Shown: one piece after another, positions 57,619 through 64,000 of the stretch
How positions within the stretch are numbered: the stretch's first letter is position 1
Layout of the letters: every line of letters starts with the position of its first letter
Translations under genes and position numbers: made by a program
Assembly (NCBI RefSeq): GCF_043195105.1
Contig: NZ_JBAFWO010000005.1
Strand: one strand, 5' to 3'
DNA length: 64,000 nt
Origin: NCEH01 sp002257205
Lineage (GTDB): Bacteria; Pseudomonadota; Alphaproteobacteria; Rhizobiales; Xanthobacteraceae
Notes under the pieces: generated by a model
The model's input: only the letters and a program-made list of their open reading frames with translations
Told to the model about the DNA's origin: nothing
Databases searched by the model: none

Positions 57619-60600
57619 GCGGCGATCTCCTCACCCCCGCCTTTGCTGGCCGGTCCGGCCCACGGGCCGCGCCGCCCGCCCCGCCGCCTTATGTGGAACT
57701 GGCCGCCACCAGCAATTTCTCCTTCCTGCACGGCGCCTCGCATCCGGAAGATCATGTGCGGCAGGCGCAGGCGCTCGGCCATCGCGGCATCGGCATTGCC
57801 GATCGCAACACATTGGCCGGCGTGGTGCGGGCCCATTCCATGACGCGGGCGCTGGATTTTCCCCTCGCCATCGGCGCCCGGCTGGTGTTTTGCGACGGCA
57901 CGCCGGACATCCTCGCCTATCCGACCGACCGGCCCGCCTACGGCCGGCTCTGCCGCCTGCTCACCACCGGCAACATGCGGGCGGAAAAGGGCGATTGCCA
58001 CCTCACCCGGGCCGATCTGCTGGATTTCCAGGAGGGGCTATGCCTCGCCGTTCTGCCCCCGCGCCGCCCGCCGGAGGCGTTCGCGACATTCCTTAGCCAG
58101 CTTAAAGAGGCCGCGCCCGACCGCACATGGCTCGCCGCCGCGCTCTCCCATGGCGGGGATGATGCGCGCCGCCTCGCCCGCCTCGCCGATCTCGCGCGGC
58201 GTGCGCGCTTGCCCGTGCTGGCGGTGGGGGACGCGCTCTATCACGCGCCGGAACAGCGCCCGCTGCATGACATTCTCACCTGCATCCGCACCCATGTGAC
58301 GCTCGATACCGCCGGCACGCGGCTCGCCCCCAATGCCGAGCGGCACCTGAAACCGCCCACCGAAATGGCGCGCCTGTTCCGCGTCCTGCCGGAGGCGGTG
58401 GCGGAAAGTTTCGCCTTCTTCTCCCGGCTCGATTTTTCCCTGGACCAGCTGAAGCCCACCTATCCCCGCGAAGCCCGCGACGGCTTCGCCTCCCCGCAAG
58501 AGGCGCTGGACACGCTGGCCTGGGAGGGCGCGCGGAAGCGCTATCCCGAAGGCGTCCCGGACAAGGTGCGCGCCACCTTGGCGCACGAGCTCGGCCTCAT
58601 CGCCGAGCTTGGCTATGCGCCCTATTTCCTCACGGTGGACGAAATCGTGCGCTTCGCCCGTGGCGCCGGCATCCTGTGCCAGGGGCGCGGGTCGGCGGCC
58701 AATTCCGCGGTGTGCTTCTGCCTCGGCCTCACCGAGGTGGACCCGATGAAATCCGCTTTGCTGTTCGAGCGCTTCATCTCCCGCAACCGCAACGAGCCGC
58801 CCGACATCGACATTGATTTCGAGCATGAGCGGCGCGGCGAGGTGCTGCAATTCGTCTATCGGCGCTATGGCGCGGCCCATGCCGGGCTTGCCGCCACCAC
58901 CATCACCTATCGCACCCGCTCGGCGGTGCGCGAGGTGGGCAAGGTGCTCGGCCTCTCGGAGGATACGGTGGGCGCGCTCTCAGGCTCCATCTGGGGCTGG
59001 TCCTCCGGCGGCGTGAAGGCGGAAGAGGCGGTGCGGCTCGGCCTCGATCCCACCGACCGGCGGCTGGCCCTGACGCTGGAACTCTCCCGCGCGCTGATCG
59101 GCTTTCCGCGCCATCTCTCCCAGCATGTGGGCGGCATGGTGGTGACCCACGACCGGCTGGACGAGACCGTGCCGCTCACCCGCTCGGCCATGGACGAGCG
59201 GCCGATCATCGAATGGAACAAGGACGATCTGGAAGCCGTCGGCCTGCTGAAGGTGGACGTGCTGGCGCTTGGCATGCTCACCGCCATCCAGAAATGCTTC
59301 GCCTTGCTCAATACCCGGTACGGGCACGATTTCAAGCGCATCTGCGACATCCCGCCGGACGACGCGCGGGTCTATGCCATGCTCCAGCGGGCGGATTCCA
59401 TCGGCGTATTCCAGGTGGAGAGCCGCGCCCAGCAGACCATGCTGCCGCGCCTCAAGCCGGCGAAATTCGAGGATCTGGTGGTGGAGGTGGCGATCGTGCG
59501 GCCGGGCCCGATCCAGGGCGGCATGGTGCATCCCTATCTGCGCCGCAAGCAGGGGATCGAGCCGGTGGTCTATCCCTCGCCCGAGCTGAAAGAGGTGCTG
59601 GAGGGCACGCTCGGCGTGCCGCTGTTCCAGGAACAGGCCATGCAGATCGCCATCGTCGGCGCCGGCTTCACGGCGGAGGAAGCCGACAAGCTGCGGCGCG
59701 CCATGGCCACCTTCAAGCATGTGGGCACCATCGACACGTTCAAGGACAAGCTGATCCGCGGCATGCTGGCCAAGGGCTATGAGCGCCCCTTCGCCGAGAG
59801 CCTGTGGCAGCAGATCCAGGGCTTCGGCTCCTACGGCTTTCCCCGCTCCCATGCGGAGAGCTTCGCGCTGCTGGTCTATGTCTCGGCCTGGATCAAATGC
59901 CATTATCCCGATGTGTTCGCCGCCGGCCTGCTGAACGCCTGGCCCATGGGCTTCTACGCCCCGGCCCAATTGGTGCGCGACGCCGCCGAGCACGGGGTCG
60001 AAATCCGCCCCGTCGATATCAATTCATCGCACTGGGACCACACGCTGGAAGCGGAGGAAGGCGCGGCGGTCGTCATCCTTCCGGACCATCCGGCTGAGGC
60101 GAAAAATTGCGAACTCCCTATCCCACCCAAAGCCCCGTGCCCCCTCTCCACCCCTCCCCCGCAAGCGGGAGAGGGGGACGGGCAGCGCATGCGGGAGCAA
60201 ATTAATAGCCGACTAAATCACACGGCAAATCCGCGACGCACGATCCTGCCGGAAGAATTCCAGGATGAGACAGAGGTCATGAACCGCGAACCGCCTGCGC
60301 CATCCAAGACTGCGCCCCCCCTCTCCCGCGTGCGGGGGAGGGCTGGGGAGGGGGAAGAGGGCCGGGTTCGGGAGGGTGAACCGCCCGCAGGAAGAGAAGG
60401 CGCACCGACGCCCCACCTGCAAAGCCCCAGCGCGCGCACTGCCCATCCCCCCCTCCCGCCCTCATGCCCGTGCCCCCTCCCCAACCCTCCCCCGCAAGCG
60501 GGAGAGGGAGCAGGTGTGGCGCCCGCCGCCGGGCGCCTCCATCCCCGCCATGCCGACATGGCGGGCGACGTGAAGACCACCCATGCCCTGCGGCTCGGCC

Positions 60601-61535
60601 TGCGGCAGATCGACGGCCTGCACGAGGAGGCGGGCCGGCGCATCGCCGAGCTGCGCGGGCCGGGCTATGATTGCGTGCGCGACCTGTGGCTGCGCACCGG
60701 CCTTGCCCCGGCGGTGCTGGAGCGCCTCGCCGATGCCGACGCCTTCCGCTCCCTCGGGCTCGACCGGCGCGCCGCGCTCTGGGCGGTGCGCGGCCTGCGC
60801 CGGGCCGGCGACAAGGACGATCTGCCCTTGTTCCGCGCCGCCGCGGCCGCCCGCGAAGAGAGCGTGCGCGAGGCGGAGGTGGCGCTTCCGGTCCTGCCGC
60901 CGGGCGCGCAGGTGATCGCCGATTACCGGCACCTGAAACTTTCGCTGAAATCCCACCCCCTGGCCTTCCTGCGCGCCCGGCTCAACGCGCGCGGCGTGAC
61001 GCCCAACGGCCGCCTGCCGGATCTGAAAAGCGGACGGCGCCTCACCCTCGCCGGGCTGGTGCTGGTGCGCCAGCGGCCGGGCACCGCGAGCGGCGTCATC
61101 TTCATGACCATCGAGGACGAGCAGGCCTTCGCCAATGTCATCGTCTGGCCGCGCGTGTTCGAGGCCTTCCGACCGCAGGTGATGGGCGCGCGCCTGGTGG
61201 GGGTGACCGGCCGGTTGCAGAACGAGAGCAGCGTTATCCATCTGGTGGCGGAGAAGATCGAGGATTGGAGCCATCTCATCGACGCCTTGGACCGGGACGG
61301 CCCGCCCATCGATCCCGCCATGCCCCCGGACGAGACCAAACGCGGCCCCGGCCGCGACCCGCGTGAGACAAGCAGCCCCGGCCGCGACCCACGCGACCCG
61401 AACGAGGCGCCCCACCGCCGGCGCCCCGCCCAAACGCCACTGCCCAACGATGTCCTGCCCGTCGATGTCCTGCCCGCCGATGTCCTGCCCGCCGATGCTC
61501 GGGCGGCATTGCCGAAAGGGCGGAATTTCCATTGA
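57615..61535 (+). CDS. dnaE2: Error-prone DNA polymerase DnaE2 with palindrome-derived insertion
   Basis: The protein has 1306 residues against about 1050-1150 usually. The start overlaps imuB as ATGA. The PHP domain (YVELAATSNFSFLHGASHPE) comes first. The alpha-type catalytic core has QGRGSAANSAVCFCLGL, NEPPDIDIDFEHERR and VDVLALGMLTAI. Between HWDHTLEAEE (about residue 810) and HALRLGLRQIDGLHEE (about 985), where relatives have a few residues, lie about 165 extra residues. They are Pro/Gly/Glu-rich and coded by palindromic repeats. An OB domain follows, then an extended tail with VLPVDVLPADVLPAD repeats, ending LPKGRNFH. It does damage-induced mutagenic synthesis with ImuA and ImuB. Confidence 0.93.
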   Translation: MSGDLLTPAFAGRSGPRAAPPAPPPYVELAATSNFSFLHGASHPEDHVRQAQALGHRGIGIADRNTLAGVVRAHSMTRALDFPLAIGARLVFCDGTPDILAYPTDRPAYGRLCRLLTTGNMRAEKGDCHLTRADLLDFQEGLCLAVLPPRRPPEAFATFLSQLKEAAPDRTWLAAALSHGGDDARRLARLADLARRARLPVLAVGDALYHAPEQRPLHDILTCIRTHVTLDTAGTRLAPNAERHLKPPTEMARLFRVLPEAVAESFAFFSRLDFSLDQLKPTYPREARDGFASPQEALDTLAWEGARKRYPEGVPDKVRATLAHELGLIAELGYAPYFLTVDEIVRFARGAGILCQGRGSAANSAVCFCLGLTEVDPMKSALLFERFISRNRNEPPDIDIDFEHERRGEVLQFVYRRYGAAHAGLAATTITYRTRSAVREVGKVLGLSEDTVGALSGSIWGWSSGGVKAEEAVRLGLDPTDRRLALTLELSRALIGFPRHLSQHVGGMVVTHDRLDETVPLTRSAMDERPIIEWNKDDLEAVGLLKVDVLALGMLTAIQKCFALLNTRYGHDFKRICDIPPDDARVYAMLQRADSIGVFQVESRAQQTMLPRLKPAKFEDLVVEVAIVRPGPIQGGMVHPYLRRKQGIEPVVYPSPELKEVLEGTLGVPLFQEQAMQIAIVGAGFTAEEADKLRRAMATFKHVGTIDTFKDKLIRGMLAKGYERPFAESLWQQIQGFGSYGFPRSHAESFALLVYVSAWIKCHYPDVFAAGLLNAWPMGFYAPAQLVRDAAEHGVEIRPVDINSSHWDHTLEAEEGAAVVILPDHPAEAKNCELPIPPKAPCPLSTPPPQAGEGDGQRMREQINSRLNHTANPRRTILPEEFQDETEVMNREPPAPSKTAPPLSRVRGRAGEGEEGRVREGEPPAGREGAPTPHLQSPSARTAHPPLPPSCPCPLPNPPPQAGEGAGVAPAAGRLHPRHADMAGDVKTTHALRLGLRQIDGLHEEAGRRIAELRGPGYDCVRDLWLRTGLAPAVLERLADADAFRSLGLDRRAALWAVRGLRRAGDKDDLPLFRAAAAAREESVREAEVALPVLPPGAQVIADYRHLKLSLKSHPLAFLRARLNARGVTPNGRLPDLKSGRRLTLAGLVLVRQRPGTASGVIFMTIEDEQAFANVIVWPRVFEAFRPQVMGARLVGVTGRLQNESSVIHLVAEKIEDWSHLIDALDRDGPPIDPAMPPDETKRGPGRDPRETSSPGRDPRDPNEAPHRRRPAQTPLPNDVLPVDVLPADVLPADARAALPKGRNFH
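60151..60177 (+). repeat. Palindromic repeat copy 1 inside dnaE2
   Basis: Near-perfect hairpin CCCCTCCCCCGC / GCGGGAGAGGGG around AA, preceded by CCCCCTCTCCA. It is read in frame as part of the dnaE2 insertion (TPPPQAGEG). Confidence 0.85.
60315..60352 (-). repeat. Palindromic repeat copy 2 inside dnaE2, inverted
   Basis: The same element lies in the opposite direction: CCCTCTCCCGCGTGCGGGGG followed by AGGGCTGGGGAGGGGG. It is read in frame as SRVRGRAGEGE. Confidence 0.8.
60472..60510 (+). repeat. Palindromic repeat copy 3 inside dnaE2
   Basis: CCCCCTCCCCAACCCTCCCC leads into CGCAAGCGGGAGAGGGAG. It is read in frame as NPPPQAGEG, nearly the same peptide as copy 1. Confidence 0.85.
61449..61493 (+). 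repeat. Three 15-bp tandem units in the dnaE2 tail
   Basis: GATGTCCTGCCCGYC is repeated three times without gaps and codes for DVLPV/DVLPA. It lies just before the conserved C-terminus of DnaE2. Confidence 0.9.
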
Positions 61536-61754
61536 TGCCCCGCCAGCGACGACCCCGGTGCGCGCGCCGCGCGGTGCACCCTCAGCGCGAGGGGCGGCGG
61601 ACCCGCCCGGTACATCGCACGCAAACGAACCCCACGCAGGCGAACCCGCAGACGCGGCGCTTCGCGCCGGAGGGGTGGGAGGGTGGAGGGCGTGGGAGGG
61701 CAGTGGGCCTGGGAGCGTGTCAGGTTGGGGGCACGCGGGGCGTGGCGAACCGCC

Positions 61755-61855
61755 AAGGCGAGTTACCTGGGGCGAGTCTCACCTGGGGCAAGTCACCTGG
61801 AACGTGTCGCGATGGACGAACAACCGGGGCGAGTCACGTGGAACGGGTCAACCGA
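61755..61855 (+). repeat. Diverged 14-16-bp tandem repeats
   Basis: Units of the type GGCGAGTCACSTGG recur at 61755, 61771, 61787 and 61828, with weaker units (AACGTGTCGCGATGG) between. Spacing is 14-16 bp, so no reading frame is kept. Confidence 0.7.
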
Positions 61856-61996
61856 ACCCGGCGCGCCGGGAGAAATCCCGGCACGTCCGGCGGCCCGGAT
61901 TCATCGCTGCTGAACCTTCGCCCGAAATGGCGGTGTCATCCGCCGAGAGGGTGCGGAAAAGGTCCACGAAACCGATGTTCGTCCGTGGCAAGTCAT

Positions 61997-62012
61997 TGTT
62001 TCACGTGAAACA
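61997..62012. promoter_or_regulatory. parS: parS centromere site (ParB binding)
   Basis: TGTTTCACGTGAAACA is a perfect 16-bp palindrome and equals the consensus chromosomal parS. ParB bound here nucleates the partition complex, and such sites cluster near the replication origin. parAB is not in the window. Confidence 0.88.
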
Positions 62013-62170
62013 TTTTCCAAAATGCCCGCCCGCTCCGTGCCCGGCGGCGAGATTTCCGCCCTGCGCCACCGGCCGAAAACCAGCCGCGCCCGGCGGCTGT
62101 GACGGTATCGCGCGGCCGCGAAAGGCAAAACCGGATTGACGCGGAAACGCCCCTGGGCTCACCTCGCCCC

Positions 62171-62500
62171 ATGACCTATGTGCTGCTCCTCATCGCCATC
62201 ACGGCGGAAGTCATCGCCACCTCCGCCCTCAAGGCGGCGGAGGGCTTCAGCAAGCCCGTGCCCTCCGTCATCGTGGTGATCGGCTATGCGGTGGCGTTCT
62301 ATTGCCTCTCGCTCACCTTGAAGGTGCTGCCCGTGGGCATCGCCTATGCCATCTGGTCGGGCGTCGGCATCGTGCTGGTGGCCGCCATCGGCCTGGTGGT
62401 CTATGGGCAGAAGCTGGATCTGCCCGCCGTCATCGGCCTCGGCCTGATCATCGCCGGCGTGCTGGTGGTGAACCTGCTGTCGAAGAGCGTGCCCCACTAG
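62171..62500 (+). CDS. Small multidrug resistance (SMR) family transporter
   Basis: The protein has 109 residues from ATG 62171 and four membrane segments. The essential Glu is in ITAEVIATSALKAAEGF (residue 13), and VPVGIAYAIWSGVGIV-type text marks EmrE-like members. It works as a dual-topology dimer exchanging protons for cationic drugs or other small cations. Which substrate is carried is not readable. It is convergent with the GNAT gene. Confidence 0.92.
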   Translation: MTYVLLLIAITAEVIATSALKAAEGFSKPVPSVIVVIGYAVAFYCLSLTLKVLPVGIAYAIWSGVGIVLVAAIGLVVYGQKLDLPAVIGLGLIIAGVLVVNLLSKSVPH

Positions 62501-62521
62501 CACCCGTGCGGGCTGAGGCCC

Positions 62522-63127
62522 TCAGGCCGCGCGCGACCCCGGCAGCAGCAGGTCGATCACCCGCCCCGTCGCCCGCACCTGGGCCTGGAACACCGTGCGC
62601 GAAACCCCCTGCGCATCCGCCGCCGCCTCCCGCGCCAGCGACAAAGGGGTGGGATAGGGGGCGGTCAATTGCGCCACCACCTCGTCGGATTCGAACGTCA
62701 GGTCGGCGTCGAACCTGCGCGCGATCTGCTGCATGCGGCGGTTATGCGCGAGGCAGTTCATGTAGAGCGTACGGATGCCGCGATTGCGCGCGGTGAGAAT
62801 GGTGCGCTCCATCAATTGCGTGCCGAAGCCGCCGTTCTGGAACGCGCTTTCCACGCTGAAGGCCGCCTCCGCCTCGCGCGGGAGCACGCCGGAAAAGGGA
62901 TAAAGCTCCGCCGCCGCCCGCAGCACACCGTCGACGAAACAGCCATGGATCACGGCGCCGGAGCGGAACACGCGCTCGGCATAATGCTCGATGAAGGATT
63001 CGGACACGGCCGAACCGAAGCGGTTGCGCCGGCTTTCCTTATCCAGGCGCAGCAGATGCTCGCGCAGCAACTGGGCTTCGCCAGCCCATAGCTTGCGGAT
63101 GATTCCAGGCGCGGCCTGATCGTTCAT
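62522..63127 (-). CDS. GNAT-family N-acetyltransferase
   Basis: The protein has 201 residues from ATG 63127, with AGGAG upstream. The acetyl-CoA-binding motif is AFQNGGFGTQLMERTILTAR (residues 104-123), with RTLYMNCLAHNRRMQQIA after it. Substrate unknown. The C-terminal 40 residues show no motif. Confidence 0.82.
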   Translation of the reverse strand: MNDQAAPGIIRKLWAGEAQLLREHLLRLDKESRRNRFGSAVSESFIEHYAERVFRSGAVIHGCFVDGVLRAAAELYPFSGVLPREAEAAFSVESAFQNGGFGTQLMERTILTARNRGIRTLYMNCLAHNRRMQQIARRFDADLTFESDEVVAQLTAPYPTPLSLAREAAADAQGVSRTVFQAQVRATGRVIDLLLPGSRAA

Positions 63128-63348
63128 GGTGGTCTCCTGACCTATGGTCCGGACCCCCCGGTTCCTCTGTCCGCAATCTATGTGCAATGCAGCAAAGGTC
63201 AAGGACATTGACCCACCAGCGTCGCGTCAAGCCCACGCCGCTCCAACGGTCGCCGCGCTTAAAGATTTGACGTCGCTCAATTTCCAGCCGTCATGCGCCG
63301 CACGCAAACCTGCTGCGCCGCAGCAATGACGGCGATCTTCACCCCATT

Positions 63349-64000
63349 TTAGCGGATCAGGATGGCGCGGAAATCATTCACATTGGTCAGGGTCGGCCCG
63401 GTCACGACGAGCCGATCCAGCTTCTGGAAGAAGCTATAACCGTCATTATTGGCGAGGTGATCGGCCGCCGAAACGCCGGCCGCGCGGGCCTGAGCCAGAA
63501 TCTGGTCGTCGAACCAGGCGCCGGCATTGTCCTCGGTGCCGTCCACCCCGTCGGTATCGCAGGCGATGGCGGAAATGCCCTTGGCCTCCTTCAGCGCGAG
63601 CGCCAAGGCGAGCAGGAATTCCACATTGCGCCCGCCCCGCCCGCTGCCGCGCACCGTCACCGTGGTCTCGCCGCCGGAAAGCAGCACGCAGGGCGCCTTC
63701 GCGGGCTCGCCATGGGTCGCCGCGCTGAACGAAATGCCGGCGAACACGGTCGCCGCCTCGCGCGCCTCGCCCTCGATGGCATCGCCGAGGATGATGGTCG
63801 AAAGGCCGAAGTCCTTGGCCTTCTCCCGCGCCGCATGCAGCGCCATCATGGGGGTGGCGATCATGTGCACCTCCTGCCCCGGCAGGGCATCGCCGGACAC
63901 CGTATTGGCGCGGATCACCTTTTCCATCTGCGCGCTCACCGGCACCTCATAGGCGCGCATCAGGGCGAGCACCGCCTCGGGGTCCGATTTTTCCGGAATG
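63349..64000 (-). CDS. Glycerate 2-kinase (MOFRL family), C-terminal part
   Basis: The gene runs off the right edge; reading continues upstream as IPEKSDPEAVLAL, so the true start is outside. The visible 216 residues include the MOFRL domain: VLLSGGETTVTVRGSGRGGR, NVEFLLALALAL and DTDGVDGTEDNAGAWFD. The family phosphorylates D-glycerate to 2-phosphoglycerate (GckA/TtuD type). The 221-bp gap between this gene's end and the GNAT start (63128-63348) shows no gene. Confidence 0.92.
   Translation of the reverse strand, partial: IPEKSDPEAVLALMRAYEVPVSAQMEKVIRANTVSGDALPGQEVHMIATPMMALHAAREKAKDFGLSTIILGDAIEGEAREAATVFAGISFSAATHGEPAKAPCVLLSGGETTVTVRGSGRGGRNVEFLLALALALKEAKGISAIACDTDGVDGTEDNAGAWFDDQILAQARAAGVSAADHLANNDGYSFFQKLDRLVVTGPTLTNVNDFRAILIR

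Larger units (their letters stand above)
61536..62170. other. Gene-free stretch with tandem repeats and parS
   Basis: Open frames here have no recognisable domain and low-complexity composition. The stretch holds a G-rich GGGAGGG tract (61677-61720), a set of diverged 14-16-bp tandem units (61755-61855) and a parS site (61997-62012). The promoter of the SMR gene must lie in its right part. Confidence 0.55.

Noticed and set aside
61363..62139. Open frame across the end of dnaE2, the repeats and parS
   Set aside because: Its composition follows the repeats, it overlaps dnaE2, and it shows no conserved motif.

Overview
The window reads as a high-GC alphaproteobacterial chromosome, most likely of the order Hyphomicrobiales (Rhizobiales). 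The evidence is gene order: a ruvC-ruvA-ruvB-ybgC-tolQRAB-pal-cpoB-tilS-ftsH block, a DUF4164-zapA-6S RNA-fthC-metallophosphoesterase-yebC block, a tkt-gap-pgk-fba block, an alphaproteobacterial-type LexA box (GAAC-N7-GAAC) in front of imuA-imuB-dnaE2, and a consensus chromosomal parS. No genus is claimed.

Region 1 (1-5250) is a pile of broken insertion sequences: an IS3-type orfB scrap, an IS5-type remnant, a degenerate IS630 with an IS5-type element abutting its right end, and further IS5 and IS481 scraps. An AT-rich glycosyltransferase gene (827-2335) sits among them.

Region 2 (5362-17522) is a surface-polysaccharide (O-antigen type) locus. On the minus strand, read right to left, it holds rfbF, rfbG, a NeuB-family synthase, an FkbM methyltransferase, a HAD phosphatase, an SDR reductase/epimerase, a thiamine-diphosphate enzyme and a zinc-ribbon methyltransferase. 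rfbH is on the plus strand, with a glycosyltransferase of its own repeat family beside it. RfbF, RfbG and RfbH make a CDP-3,6-dideoxy-4-keto sugar. A thiamine-diphosphate enzyme plus SDR pair next to them resembles YerE/YerF of CDP-yersiniose synthesis, so a branched-chain dideoxy sugar is the best inference.

Region 3 (17680-30116) is the conserved minus-strand envelope and recombination block: FtsH, TilS, the whole Tol-Pal system, YbgC, and RuvABC with a small DUF1772 membrane protein inside it. Region 4 (30195-38305) separates ruvC from yebC. It holds a dispersed palindromic repeat, a PodJ-like coiled-coil/Sel1 protein, a MerR regulator, a 1172-residue multi-domain glycosyltransferase and an AT-rich gene-free stretch.

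Region 5 (38306-53524) is housekeeping: yebC, a YmdB-type phosphoesterase, 5-formyltetrahydrofolate cyclo-ligase, 6S RNA, zapA, DUF4164, the transketolase-GAPDH-PGK-aldolase cluster, a degenerate ThiE-like protein, a Sel1 protein, an inositol-monophosphatase-family protein and a MotA/MotB-like membrane pair. Region 6 (53576-61535) is the SOS mutasome cassette imuA-imuB-dnaE2. Its three genes overlap by ATGA junctions, and each carries a large low-complexity or repeat-derived in-frame insertion. Region 7 (61536-64000) holds a tandem-repeat stretch, a perfect parS site, an SMR transporter, a GNAT acetyltransferase and the C-terminal part of a glycerate 2-kinase.

All calls come from reading the sequence. 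No database search was run.
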